Below, one piece after another: positions 24,975 through 34,360 of a stretch of 51,522 bases of DNA. The notes beneath the pieces are model-generated. The model was not told where the DNA came from and ran no database searches. It was given only the letters and a program-made list of their open reading frames with translations. Every line of letters starts with the position of its first letter. Position 1 is the stretch's first letter. The DNA comes from RUG334 sp045599645 (GTDB lineage Bacteria; Muiribacteriota; Ozemobacteria; Ozemobacterales; Ozemobacteraceae): NCBI GenBank assembly GCA_045599645.1, contig JAZRWI010000105.1, positions 1 to 51,522 on the forward strand. Reading direction: 5' to 3'. The position numbers and the translations under genes are program-made.

Positions 24975-26039
24975 TTAAACCTTAAAAAATTCTCTGCCTG
25001 TATTCATGACAACATTTGGATCACGTTCCATGCAAAGGTTGCGCCTCATTGTTGCTGAGTGCGGATGATTGCGAAGGTAACCGAATAAATGTACCCTGAA
25101 TAATGGAACAGCGGAAGAACCATGTTCCATGAGCATATCAATGAGGTGATGCCTGAAGATTGGAAATTGCAGTTCCGGAGCCAACAATTCTGTGTGCCCC
25201 AGGAGCTCGGCATAAAGCCAGGGCTTGCCAACACAGCCGCGGCCAATCATGAAACCGTCACAGCCTGTTCTTTCGTAAAGTTCAATAACGTGTTCCGGTG
25301 TTTGAATATCACCATTGGCAAAGAAGGGGATAGCGCCTGCTATTTCTTTGATACCTTCAAGATGCTGCCACTGAGCAGGACCTGTATACATTGCCTGTCT
25401 TGTTCTTGCGTGTACAGTGATTGCTTGTGCACCTGCTTCCACAACGGCACTGGCGAATTCCTTTACATTAATGGAGTTTTCTGTCCAACCAATTCTGAAT
25501 TTGCAGGTTACAGGCAATTTAACTGCTTTTGATACACTTTTTATTATCTGGGCAGCTAATTCTGGAGTCTTCATTAAAGCGGAACCAGCACCAGTTTTGA
25601 CAACTTTGGCGACCGGGCATCCCATATTTATGTCGATAATGTCGCAAATTCCCAAGGATTCAACGTAGGCTGCAGCCTCAGCCATTAAATCAGGTTCAGC
25701 ACCAAATATCTGTACCGCATATGGCCCAGTATTGCCGTCAAACTTTATCATATCGACAGTCTGGGGGCTTTTCATTGTAAGAGCTTTACAGCTTGCCAGT
25801 TCTGAAACAGAATAGCCTGCACCAAGACGTGCGCAAAGCTGTCTGAAGGAGCCATCGGTAACCCCAGCCATTGGAGCCAAAACAAGATTATTGGGTAGTT
25901 GAACGTTCCCGATTTTTACTGGCTTAATAATTCCTTCCAGTCTGCTGCCTTTTACAGGAATCTGAGCAGAACTATCAAAATCGGCAGAAGGATTGCCAAT
26001 CCATGAAAGGGTAGGGGCGTTAGCAGGAACAGGGCACAT
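24975..26039 (-). CDS. dus: tRNA-dihydrouridine synthase
   Basis: 354 residues. Flavin enzyme that reduces uridines in the tRNA D-loop. TIM-barrel signatures: LAPMAGVTDGSFRQLC, DINMGCPVAKV with catalytic Cys141, CKFRIGW, ITVHARTR and FMIGRGCVGKPWL. Closest in layout to DusB. The first 38 residues before the barrel look like an extra segment, so translation might begin later, but the ATG overlaps the stop of the upstream cyclase gene as TAATG, favouring coupling. Last gene of the PhnD-cyclase-dus operon; a link between the three activities is not obvious. Confidence 0.92.
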   Translation of the reverse strand: MCPVPANAPTLSWIGNPSADFDSSAQIPVKGSRLEGIIKPVKIGNVQLPNNLVLAPMAGVTDGSFRQLCARLGAGYSVSELASCKALTMKSPQTVDMIKFDGNTGPYAVQIFGAEPDLMAEAAAYVESLGICDIIDINMGCPVAKVVKTGAGSALMKTPELAAQIIKSVSKAVKLPVTCKFRIGWTENSINVKEFASAVVEAGAQAITVHARTRQAMYTGPAQWQHLEGIKEIAGAIPFFANGDIQTPEHVIELYERTGCDGFMIGRGCVGKPWLYAELLGHTELLAPELQFPIFRHHLIDMLMEHGSSAVPLFRVHLFGYLRNHPHSATMRRNLCMERDPNVVMNTGREFFKV

Positions 26040-27847
26040 TATTCTTTTTCACATTCGGTGCAGGTTTCGTCCCAAATAATTGAGCAGTTGCGGCCACTTC
26101 CTTTACACTTGTAAAGTGCAAGGTCTGATTTCTTGATAAGAACACTCTTTATGCTTGCATGATCCGGGAATGAAGCAACACCAAGAGAAATTGTAACCTT
26201 AAGTGCTTTTTCCTGGCCTGGGAAATCATATGCTTCAACGGTCTTTCTAAGACGTTCAGCAACAAGAAGTGCACCCTGAGCATCGGTTTCAGGAAGAATA
26301 ATAGCAAATTCTTCACCGCCGTAGCGTGCAGGTATATCGATTGTTTCACGAACAGTCTGCTTAATAAGCTTTGCGACTTCCATGAGAACTATATCGCCCT
26401 GCTGGTGACCGTAGGTGTCGTTAAATTTCTTGAAATGGTCGATATCGAACAGAATCAAAGAGCACGAAGTATGATAACGTTTTGCTCTTACCAGTTCTTC
26501 TTCAAGTCTTGCCTGGAAATATCTGTGAATGAAGAGCTTGGTGAGACCATCTGTAATAGCAAGTTCATAGAGTCTTGCATGTTCTACAGCCATTGCAGCC
26601 TGCTGGGCAAGTGCTTCAAGCAATCTCTGGTCTTCTTCTGTGAAGGCTTCACCATTAAGCTTGTTAACGCCGTTAATTACGCCTGTTACTCTGTCTTTGA
26701 TCTTAAGCGGAACAGAAATTAGGGCACTTACAGACTTTTCATAGGCAGAGCTCATTTCGTAGCTCTTGAACAATGGATCCTTGTGACCTTCGTTTACGAT
26801 GATGCTGTTACCGGTTTTTAGAACTGTACCGGCTACACCTTCGCCCATTTTTATTTTGACTGTGGTTTCAGGCTGAACAGTCTGGCCATCTTTTGAGCTA
26901 TAAACAATCTTTGTTTCTAATTCTTCAGAACCTGTACCTGTCTGAAGCATTATTGAACAACGTTCTGAACGTATTGCTGTCCCAGCCATTTCAAGAATCT
27001 GCTTGATAAGTTTGTCTGTATCGCTTTGGAAGTTCATTGCCTGACTGGCTTTAAACAGAGTTTCGATTTCGAATATCTTTCTATCGAGGGCTTTGTTATT
27101 GGCTTCAAGTGTACCAAGCATTGAGTTGAAGCTATGGGCCAGATGACCGATTTCATCGTTTGAGGTTTCTTGAATTCTGTAGCTCAAGTCACCTTTTTCA
27201 ATAACCTGAGTGCCTTGTACGAGATTATCAAGTCCCTTGGTAATGAACTTGGCCAGCATTACTGCAATTACAAGACCAGCCAGAAAGCCGATTAAAGCGA
27301 TTAAAAGAATATGCTTCCGGCTTGTGGACTTGTTATCTTCAAGTCTGTCGAAGCTGAATCGGAGAATTACAGTACCGAATTTTGAGATGCCAATCTTTAT
27401 TGGTGATATGTAGTCTACATATCTGCTGTCTTCTGTTAGAACACGTTCTGTGTTTTCGATTGAATCAAGCTTAACCTTTGTAAAGTCATCTACGACCTGT
27501 CCAAGCTTGCTTTCAGAGTCATCTCTTACCTTATGGGCAAGATAGCGACCGTCGATATCAAGAATTGAAATTTCCTGAATATCCTGACCACCGGCAATAA
27601 TGCGCTCAGTGTAAGGAATAAAAGCATCGTAGGACTGGCTGATGATTGGGTCCTGGCATGCAATGGCAAGAGTTGAAGACAAAAGCTTTCCTGACTGGTC
27701 CATACTTTCCTGTAATAAAGCAGATTCTCTCTGAGAAGAGTTGTAGGAATTGAGACCTACAATCAATACTACAAGCACAGCAATGCCAAGTATGAATTTT
27801 AATTTAATTGAAAAACCAGTTTTCTTGTCTTCGGAACTATTAACCAT
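26039..27847 (-). CDS. Membrane diguanylate cyclase (HAMP-GAF-GGDEF)
   Basis: 602 residues. Helix 1 (17-33), an extracytoplasmic sensor region (about 34-178), helix 2 (180-200), HAMP (200-252), GAF (275-425) and GGDEF (430-595). The active-site loop is GGEEF at 510-514, with DIDHFKKFNDTYGHQQGD upstream, so c-di-GMP synthesis is expected. The inhibitory RxxD site is absent: Glu stands where Arg is needed five residues before the loop. It lies 16 bases after a PhnD-like lipoprotein gene and its stop overlaps dus. The outer region may sense the lipoprotein's ligand (inference). Confidence 0.93.
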   Translation of the reverse strand: MVNSSEDKKTGFSIKLKFILGIAVLVVLIVGLNSYNSSQRESALLQESMDQSGKLLSSTLAIACQDPIISQSYDAFIPYTERIIAGGQDIQEISILDIDGRYLAHKVRDDSESKLGQVVDDFTKVKLDSIENTERVLTEDSRYVDYISPIKIGISKFGTVILRFSFDRLEDNKSTSRKHILLIALIGFLAGLVIAVMLAKFITKGLDNLVQGTQVIEKGDLSYRIQETSNDEIGHLAHSFNSMLGTLEANNKALDRKIFEIETLFKASQAMNFQSDTDKLIKQILEMAGTAIRSERCSIMLQTGTGSEELETKIVYSSKDGQTVQPETTVKIKMGEGVAGTVLKTGNSIIVNEGHKDPLFKSYEMSSAYEKSVSALISVPLKIKDRVTGVINGVNKLNGEAFTEEDQRLLEALAQQAAMAVEHARLYELAITDGLTKLFIHRYFQARLEEELVRAKRYHTSCSLILFDIDHFKKFNDTYGHQQGDIVLMEVAKLIKQTVRETIDIPARYGGEEFAIILPETDAQGALLVAERLRKTVEAYDFPGQEKALKVTISLGVASFPDHASIKSVLIKKSDLALYKCKGSGRNCSIIWDETCTECEKE

Positions 27848-27863
27848 TTACTTCAAAACTCTA

Positions 27864-28823
27864 TTAATTCTGCTGATGTTTATCAAGTGCTGAAAGCACT
27901 TTTTCAATACTGTCATAATCACGGCCATCTACGTGTACAAATCCTTGTACATCGGCCAGATTCTTAAGTATGTCACGACCTTCCGGGGTCTTGTTGTTTA
28001 ATTCAAGAAGAGCTGACTTGATTCTTGCTCTCAAATCATCTGGAAGACTCTTTCTGCAAACCAGTGGTTCGTTAGAAATGTCCTGAGTGGTAGCAAGAAT
28101 AATCAATTCATCTTTTTTGCTCTTATCGGCAAGAGTGTTTCTAGCGTCGTCATAGCAAGCGCCAGCATCATATTTGCCAAGAAGAACGTTGTACACTACA
28201 GCGTCATGCTTACCGAGTGTATCTACTTCAGCGAAGTCTCTGTCTGGATTCAAACCTGATTCAAGCATCATTGCCTTGGGGAATAAGTAAGCTGATGCTG
28301 ATTCCTTGTCAACCCAGGCAAACTTCTTGTCTTTGAGGTCTTTCAAGGTTCTGATTCCGCTGTCCTGACGGGCTACTACGATACCTCTATAGGAGGTTGT
28401 ACCGTATCTTACTGGCTTACAAAGAAGTTCAACTTCAGGATTGGTTCTTGCTTCAACTGCGCTTAGAGAAGCCATCCAAGCTATGTCTATTTCGCCAGCA
28501 ACAAGTTTCTTCAATATACTTGAATAATCTGGTGCAGTCTGCAGTCTTACTGCTTTTACACCAATTTTTTCAGCAAGATATTTAAGAAATGCTTCATGCT
28601 GAACAACCATCTGTGAAGCGTTTGTGTAAGGAATTCTTCCCAAACGCAATACCTGGTCTTTATATGGTGAGGTATTTGTTGATCCAGCTGTCTGTGTGTT
28701 CTTTGCTGAAGGCTGAATGCTGCCTTTTTTACCGGACTTGTTGTTGTCGCTTCCACCACAGCAGCCTATTAATGTTGCTGTAAGCATAGCGAGAAGTATT
28801 AAACCAAATAATTTTTTCCCCAT
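27864..28823 (-). CDS. PhnD-like substrate-binding lipoprotein
   Basis: 319 residues, lipoprotein signal with LIGC and Cys21 as the lipid site. The fold is that of phosphate/phosphonate/phosphite-type periplasmic binding proteins (SBP family of PhnD): LRLGRIPYTNASQMVVQHEAFLKYLAEKIG, GEIDIAWM, RQDSGIRTLKDLKDKKFAWVDKESASAY and GKYDAGACYDDA. No permease or ATPase is encoded nearby; the next gene is a diguanylate cyclase. This favours a sensing rather than transport role. Promoter: extended -10 TGTGGTATAAC at 28858-28868. The ligand cannot be told from sequence. Confidence 0.88.
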   Translation of the reverse strand: MGKKLFGLILLAMLTATLIGCCGGSDNNKSGKKGSIQPSAKNTQTAGSTNTSPYKDQVLRLGRIPYTNASQMVVQHEAFLKYLAEKIGVKAVRLQTAPDYSSILKKLVAGEIDIAWMASLSAVEARTNPEVELLCKPVRYGTTSYRGIVVARQDSGIRTLKDLKDKKFAWVDKESASAYLFPKAMMLESGLNPDRDFAEVDTLGKHDAVVYNVLLGKYDAGACYDDARNTLADKSKKDELIILATTQDISNEPLVCRKSLPDDLRARIKSALLELNNKTPEGRDILKNLADVQGFVHVDGRDYDSIEKVLSALDKHQQN

Positions 28824-28857
28824 TACAAAACGTCTCCGAATTAGAACTATCTTTAGA

Positions 28858-28868
28858 GTTATACCACA
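28858..28868 (-). promoter_or_regulatory. Extended -10 element of the PhnD-cyclase-dus operon
   Basis: Minus strand TGTGG followed by TATAAC (28858-28863), about 35 bases before the start; no good -35 box is seen. Confidence 0.45.
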
Positions 28869-28919
28869 AGTTCTATTTTTTTAGCTACTTTATTTGTATC
28901 TTTTTTTGTACCGAACCAA

Positions 28920-30323
28920 TTATTTTTTTGATTTATCAATGAAAGGTATGTTCAAAATTATTTTTGCAGACTTTTCATCCATGGTTGTACACGCTTCTAT
29001 GTCTTGCATATCCTTTAGAAAAGTAAGGTTTGAAATCGGTGGAACGCCCTGATTAACCATTATCGGTGATTGCAGGAACTGCTGAAGCTGAACATTGAAA
29101 TCAGAGGTTTTTATTCGACCATACAAATTGCAGTTAGTTAAATCTTTACCTGTTGCTTTGTCATCTATAGACTGTAAATGTTTCAGTGCCATAGCGGCGC
29201 CTTCCGGGGTTGAAGTAACTATGCAGAACTTGTCTGCTAGTGCTGCGTAAACAGCATACTGTGGAACCATACAATGGGCCAGTTTTACTACAGAAGTATT
29301 AGGAACCTTGCAGTCGACGGCAGTAATGAAAATTCCAAGTTGTACACAAAGATTCTTCAGATTAGGCAATATAGCAATAAGTTTTTCTATTTCTGGAACA
29401 AGACCAACCCAGCGAATATCAGGTATCAGCTTTTCACCTGTTGGGGTGAGATTGATATACAGAATACTTTCATGAGCATGGTTGCTAATTATATCTTTTT
29501 CAAAGTCAAGGCCTGCTGAGGCAACAGCATTTTTTATGAATGCCATATTTGGCATTTCGTCAAGTTTTGCCATTGTCTGGGCAGCGTCCTTCAGGTGATG
29601 GCTCTGGGCAAATGCGATAAGTGGTTCATCATCAATGTATTTGCCTATAGTTAGATTATCAAGACTGAGTAATTCCTGTAAATCAGAGCTCTTGGTTTCA
29701 ATTGTTGAACGACTGAATATTCCGGCTTCAGAGAGCGAGAAGATTCCATAAGCGTCATTCAGTTTTTCTAATAATGGGAGTGTACTGGTTTTAAGTTGTT
29801 CGATATCACTCGGTTTTATGGCAACTGGTGCGCTGGCTGGTAATTCAACTAAATCTTTAATAGTTGAAATTATGCTTTCGACGTTAACAACAGACTTAAC
29901 TGTGATAGCTTCAGAAGCTGCCGGAAATTCTTTTGCAAGTTCATCTATCTTGTTAGAATGACTTTCTAATAGATTTTTGCATGTTTCCTGCTGTTCTTTT
30001 GAAAGATTTTCATTTTTGAAATGTCTGATAAAGCCTGGAGTGCCTATGAATTCCTTGAAAAGAAGTGTGCCGGTACAGAGCTTATCTTTACCTTCTGGCC
30101 AGTTCTGAGATAAGACACGACCAATTCGTCTGAGTATTTCAATAGGGCAGTTGCCGGGATTTTTTATTATCTTGCTTGTATCTTCGATAGATGTTGATAC
30201 ACAGACGGGCTTTTTTGATGTAACTACAAGCTTTATTACTTGCTCCTGGGATGGTTCTTGCCCGTAGCATGCTGCAGAAACAAATAAAGCCATCATTAAA
30301 TTGAGATATTTGTGTTTGATCAT
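28920..30323 (-). CDS. Exported protein of unknown function
   Basis: 467 residues from ATG 30323, which has GAGGG 6 bases upstream and begins a signal peptide (MIKHKYLNLMMALFVSAACYG). The mature part alternates helices and strands. The segment FEKDIISNHAHESILYINLTPTGEKLIPDIRWVG and the later LADKFCIVTSTPEGAAMALKHL recall DUF3352-type exported proteins, where a duplicated alpha/beta domain is described, but the match is weak. No catalytic motif is evident. It stands directly downstream of the pseudopilin operon on the same strand, with its own promoter. Confidence 0.7.
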   Translation of the reverse strand: MIKHKYLNLMMALFVSAACYGQEPSQEQVIKLVVTSKKPVCVSTSIEDTSKIIKNPGNCPIEILRRIGRVLSQNWPEGKDKLCTGTLLFKEFIGTPGFIRHFKNENLSKEQQETCKNLLESHSNKIDELAKEFPAASEAITVKSVVNVESIISTIKDLVELPASAPVAIKPSDIEQLKTSTLPLLEKLNDAYGIFSLSEAGIFSRSTIETKSSDLQELLSLDNLTIGKYIDDEPLIAFAQSHHLKDAAQTMAKLDEMPNMAFIKNAVASAGLDFEKDIISNHAHESILYINLTPTGEKLIPDIRWVGLVPEIEKLIAILPNLKNLCVQLGIFITAVDCKVPNTSVVKLAHCMVPQYAVYAALADKFCIVTSTPEGAAMALKHLQSIDDKATGKDLTNCNLYGRIKTSDFNVQLQQFLQSPIMVNQGVPPISNLTFLKDMQDIEACTTMDEKSAKIILNIPFIDKSKK

Positions 30324-30354
30324 CTTTGCCCTCACTATCACTTATGTACCGCTA

Positions 30355-30383
30355 ATATTACCACCAACTGGCTGTCTTAACAA
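30355..30383 (-). promoter_or_regulatory. Promoter of the exported protein gene
   Basis: Minus strand: TTGTTA (30378-30383), 17-base spacer ending TGG, TAATAT (30355-30360). Confidence 0.55.
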
Positions 30384-30403
30384 CTCAAATGTATTCTTGC
30401 ACA

Positions 30404-31078
30404 TTACTTCTGATGACCAGTCTGATAACGCCAGTAAACATTGTTCTGGGAACTGTTTATGAATGGACTGGAAATCGTGGTTGTCAGTTCCAGAGCTTTA
30501 CCTATTTCATCTGAGCCGTAGATATTAGACGACTCATTAATCTTGAATTTTACCCATAAAACAGGGGCTTTATCATTGATTTCATGAGTATACAGACCGA
30601 ATTCAACTTCATCAAAGCCTGCAAATGTTTTAACTCCCTGACTTTCAGAGGTTCTTGTAAGTGTCTGGGTTGTTGCATCAAACTGGTAGGTGATGGCTTC
30701 TACTCTTGGATATTCTCCGAATGAGCCATAAACAAACTTATGGAATAATAAACCATTTTTGTGGACCTGCATCAGGTCACCGTTAAGGTTTTCTGAATTC
30801 TGGGTTACAAAAAGCTGTTTTCTAACCTTTTGCAGATTTACATAACCACCGTTACTGTCACTTGGTTCTGCAAACATTGGACATGAGGCTGCAAAATCGC
30901 GGCGGAGGTAGTTTATTGCAAGTCTTGCGTCCTGAAGATTCTGCAGATTTACTGTTCCGAACATGTAATTCTGACGTGTATTGCTCATGAATTTGTAAAT
31001 GACAGTGAAAACAAGGGATGAAACAATTATGCAGACCATGAGTTCTACAAATGTTATTGCTTTACGGTTCATATTCAT
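30404..31078 (-). CDS. Type II pseudopilin (GspJ-like)
   Basis: About 225 residues. The prepilin signal is RKA|ITFVELMVCIIVSSLVF: Glu at +5 and a long hydrophobic helix, but Ala instead of Gly at -1, a tolerated change. The position of the first Met is uncertain: ATGs at 31105, 31078 and 31072 are in frame, none with a ribosome site. 31078 gives a short leader and lies just after the upstream stop. The pattern LQDARLAINYLRRDFAASC and the beta-rich rest fit minor pseudopilins of the GspJ type. Last of four pseudopilin-operon genes; no ATPase or secretin is present in the window. Confidence 0.82.
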   Translation of the reverse strand: MNMNRKAITFVELMVCIIVSSLVFTVIYKFMSNTRQNYMFGTVNLQNLQDARLAINYLRRDFAASCPMFAEPSDSNGGYVNLQKVRKQLFVTQNSENLNGDLMQVHKNGLLFHKFVYGSFGEYPRVEAITYQFDATTQTLTRTSESQGVKTFAGFDEVEFGLYTHEINDKAPVLWVKFKINESSNIYGSDEIGKALELTTTISSPFINSSQNNVYWRYQTGHQK

Positions 31079-31082
31079 GTTT

Positions 31083-31634
31083 TCAGTTGAGTAGGTTGTC
31101 ATCATTTATTACTAGCAGCGAAAGCTGAACCTGTCTGTTTCTGTCAGATGGAACATTCAGATTTGAAGGTCTGTAGCCTTCGCACCATTTTACTGTTACA
31201 GTAACCTTTTTAAGAAGATTTTCAGAGAAGTATGAGCCTGTTACAGGTTCAACTTCTATTTCCCTATAGAAGAATGCTGTAGTATACTGGTTTGAATAGC
31301 TAAGCTCAGATTGGAATATTTCAGAATTTTTCCAGCTGGCATAGCCTGCTTCCTTTGTATTTATTTTGGCTGTGGTCATGGTTGAACCGTTGTCTTCGAT
31401 TATTGAACCACTGAGGTTTTTCAGCTTATCTACATCATCAAACTTTGATACGCTGGCCCATTCCAGTGCTTCGTCAGCTAATTCCACAGCTCTAAGATAA
31501 TTTACTGAGGACGTGGTTTCTGTTCGTGAGCCTATAACCATCTTTAATATAGGAATACCAGCCCCAACAACAATCATTAGAGCAATAACTACTTCTATTA
31601 ATCCGAGACCTTTACGTCTGAATACTGTTTTCAT
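31083..31634 (-). CDS. Type II pseudopilin (GspI-like)
   Basis: 183 residues. A textbook prepilin leader, MKTVFRRKG|LGLIEVVIALMIV, has Gly at -1 and Glu at +5. The helix is followed by RAVELADEALEWASVSKF, typical of GspI/PilV-type minor pilins. Its start overlaps the preceding stop as ATGA, with GGAG 13 bases upstream, so translation is coupled. With the GspK-like and GspJ-like neighbours it should form the tip of a short pseudopilus or a competence-like pilus. Confidence 0.88.
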   Translation of the reverse strand: MKTVFRRKGLGLIEVVIALMIVVGAGIPILKMVIGSRTETTSSVNYLRAVELADEALEWASVSKFDDVDKLKNLSGSIIEDNGSTMTTAKINTKEAGYASWKNSEIFQSELSYSNQYTTAFFYREIEVEPVTGSYFSENLLKKVTVTVKWCEGYRPSNLNVPSDRNRQVQLSLLVINDDNLLN

Positions 31635-31945
31635 TTGATTATTGCTCCGTTAAGCGTGAAATTTTCCTGATTGTTTTCCGGCCCTACAAAAGTATGTTCA
31701 GCTGGTTTCGGGAAACTTAATACCTTTAATTTGGTCTTGCTCTTGAAGAACTTAGGCATATCCTGTTTCGGTGTCTGTACGGTTGAGAAACCATATTCTT
31801 CATTTGAATATGACAATGTTTCTTGGGAAACATTTGTTTTATTATTTCCCTGATTTTGGATAAATGCTGCATCAAGAAGCATGAACTCACATATCATAGC
31901 AACCGGAACTGTTGCAATGATTTTCATTTTTGCGCTACTAATCAT
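31631..31945 (-). CDS. Small pseudopilin-operon protein
   Basis: 104 residues from ATG 31945, which has AGGAG 8-9 bases upstream and overlaps the GspK-like stop by 8 bases. A hydrophobic segment (IIATVPVAMICEFMLLDAAF, residues 9-28) is followed by an Asn/Gln- and Lys-rich domain with no known motif. It lacks a prepilin cleavage site. It sits between the GspK-like and GspI-like genes, so it is probably an exported or membrane partner of the tip complex. No family recognised. Confidence 0.65.
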   Translation of the reverse strand: MISSAKMKIIATVPVAMICEFMLLDAAFIQNQGNNKTNVSQETLSYSNEEYGFSTVQTPKQDMPKFFKSKTKLKVLSFPKPAEHTFVGPENNQENFTLNGAIIK

Positions 31946-34334
31946 TGTTTTCTGCTCCTGTTGCATTAATAGCAAAAGCAGATTTCATTTTGCTGATGCT
32001 TATATGATACGGGTCAAGAGTTGTGTTGCCGGTGCTAAGGCCTGGTTCCATAATAATCGGGTCATGCTCGATGAAAAGGGTTCCGCCAGAACTTAAGCCT
32101 TTGCCGGAAGTATCTTGAGTATAAAGATAATCAACGATAAGGTTGCCTTTAATATGTACGTTCTTTTTGTTGTTAAGGACGAGGCTGCCTTGTTCCTTCG
32201 GATCAGCGCTGCCGACTTTGCTGAATAGAGCAGCTAATGATGCTTCAATAGTGATTTCTGAATCAGAAGTGCCAAGTATGAAGTCGCCTTGGCGCAGATA
32301 AAATCTGACACTGTCACCCTTTTCATCATCACGGACGCGTTCAAAATTGCCAAAGGTTACGTTTCCTGTAGCAAGGTAGATAAGGCCCTTCCCATAGAAA
32401 TGATTAATTTCGGTAAGATCCATGTCACCTTTTTCTATATACATAATGCCGTCTACACAGAGGGTTTTCTTGCCATCGATGTCTCTTACGCGGTCTTCAA
32501 GAAATTCCTTTGGGGAAGGGTAGTTATAGCTTTCATTCGTGAAGTCCACAACTCTGCCGAAGTATCTGCCGGCAGTTTTGCTGGTGCTCGTTTTCTGGGC
32601 AGGAACTTCAAAAGCGTCGCTGTATACATCTGTTTTGCTAAGTGTCTTTAATTGTCCATCGCCATCATAATAGCTCGGGCCAGAACCACTCTCGTTGAGT
32701 AAAAGAGCATTTATCGGTATATTATCTATTGCTCTGCTCATAAGCATGTTATCGTTGAAAAAGTCACTGGATGCAAAATCATTGGTAATAACCTTGTTCT
32801 GGAAGGTTTCATCCAGATCAGGGCGTCTAAATAAAATAGGAACTGTTTCAGGATGAATGGTGTGAGGCTGTGTGTAGAATTCTAATTCCTTTGTAAAATC
32901 GTTAAAGAAGCCTATCTTGAAAAATCTTAGATTAACGGGACCTTCTACAAGGACCGGGGTCTTGTTATCTTCACCGAAAAGGCGAAGCATCTTGCCTACA
33001 CGGTAGCGTTCCGGATTGTATACCTTTCCGTCTTTGTTCTGGTAATAACCATAAAAATAAGCACCCATGTTGGCGTTATCATCATTTTTTACTGTAAGAC
33101 CATGATAGGCGAGTGCTGTTGCCCAGCTCTGAGATTTCGGGGAATTAGGTCTTTCACAGTTGGCTACATCCCAAACCTTATCTGCGTCAAGATAAGCATA
33201 TTGATAAATCCAGTTGTCCATACAGGTCTGCAGAATAGTATTAAAGGTTTCGCATTCTGAATAGTCATTAACTGTCTTGCCTTCGTAGGTTGAAGTCTTG
33301 AAGTGATTTACATAGTCATTACAGATTCTGTAGGCAGCGGCATTATTATTGGCATTTGGCATTGCTGACTGGCATTTGGCCTTGAGTTCAGCACCAACCT
33401 TTGCTGGAAGATTTGGATTATTGGCACAACCATTTGCTGCTTTATTTACAAAATCTTCATAAACCTTTTTAACAGCAGTAACATGATGGAAAAGTTCTTT
33501 GGGCAGGTTAAAATCGGTGAATTTTACCTGATTTGCATAGAACATATATTGCGGCCCGGAGTTGTCCGCAAACTTGCTAAGGGTATTCTTTTTGAAAATA
33601 CTCTTGAAGCCCGGCATATCCTTGACTTCGTCAAAGCATACATCTAACCAGAGCTTGCTTTCTGGGTCAGCTTTATCCGGGTAATTGTCATTCCCTAAAT
33701 AAACACGTGAAATACGGCCACTGGCAGGTTCTATACCCTGAACGATTATTCTTCGCTGGGTGTTGTTCAGGTCTGGAGAGTAATTCTTTACGAATAAAGC
33801 GTATTTATCAAGATTGTGACGCAAATCAATCAGGCGGACGTCATGACGTTCATATACTTCTATTGCAGTTTCTGGTGAATCCAGTCTGTAGGCCTTAGAA
33901 TAAATATCAAGATAGCCGTTGTAGGCACATATTGATTTATATGTAGCTTCACTGAATATTGTAAGACTTGCTTTGCTTTCAATACTCATTTCATAGCCGG
34001 ATTCAGCGGCCATTGCAACAGTTTCTTCCGGTTTGAAGCCCGATAATATCTGGAAGGTTTTGTTTATAGGGCTTGTATTCCCGTTGTTAGATGGAAAGCC
34101 TTCTCTGAAGCCTTTGAATATACTGCTGTTTTGGGAAAGATTTACCTGACTTCTGATTAAAGCGAGACATTCTGCATTAGCTGACTTAGCCAAAAGCATC
34201 AATCTATTCTGGTCAACGTTTCTAGCCAGTTGAGTAACAGCACCGCGCTTAAAGTCATTCAGCGCAAAAGCCAGTATAGCCAACGCTAATAGCAAGGCCA
34301 CAACAATATATAATAAAAAACCTTTACGCTTCAT
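31938..34334 (-). CDS. Large GspK/PilX-like pseudopilin
   Basis: 798 residues from ATG 34334 (AAGGATTAAC upstream); longer in-frame starts run back into the 59-bp repeat and are rejected. The leader MKRKG|FLLYIVVALLLALAIL has Gly at -1 but no Glu at +5, as in GspK. The N-terminal helix and FKRGAVTQLARNVDQNRLMLLAKSANAEC fit PilX/GspK proteins, which cap the pseudopilus. It is more than twice the usual size; the C-terminal third (GIMYIEKGDMDLTE, GLIYLATGNVTFGN) looks like a parallel beta-helix, perhaps an adhesive cap. First gene of the pseudopilin operon. Confidence 0.8.
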   Translation of the reverse strand: MKRKGFLLYIVVALLLALAILAFALNDFKRGAVTQLARNVDQNRLMLLAKSANAECLALIRSQVNLSQNSSIFKGFREGFPSNNGNTSPINKTFQILSGFKPEETVAMAAESGYEMSIESKASLTIFSEATYKSICAYNGYLDIYSKAYRLDSPETAIEVYERHDVRLIDLRHNLDKYALFVKNYSPDLNNTQRRIIVQGIEPASGRISRVYLGNDNYPDKADPESKLWLDVCFDEVKDMPGFKSIFKKNTLSKFADNSGPQYMFYANQVKFTDFNLPKELFHHVTAVKKVYEDFVNKAANGCANNPNLPAKVGAELKAKCQSAMPNANNNAAAYRICNDYVNHFKTSTYEGKTVNDYSECETFNTILQTCMDNWIYQYAYLDADKVWDVANCERPNSPKSQSWATALAYHGLTVKNDDNANMGAYFYGYYQNKDGKVYNPERYRVGKMLRLFGEDNKTPVLVEGPVNLRFFKIGFFNDFTKELEFYTQPHTIHPETVPILFRRPDLDETFQNKVITNDFASSDFFNDNMLMSRAIDNIPINALLLNESGSGPSYYDGDGQLKTLSKTDVYSDAFEVPAQKTSTSKTAGRYFGRVVDFTNESYNYPSPKEFLEDRVRDIDGKKTLCVDGIMYIEKGDMDLTEINHFYGKGLIYLATGNVTFGNFERVRDDEKGDSVRFYLRQGDFILGTSDSEITIEASLAALFSKVGSADPKEQGSLVLNNKKNVHIKGNLIVDYLYTQDTSGKGLSSGGTLFIEHDPIIMEPGLSTGNTTLDPYHISISKMKSAFAINATGAENND

Positions 34335-34360
34335 GTTAATCCTTATTCCTCGCGGACCTT

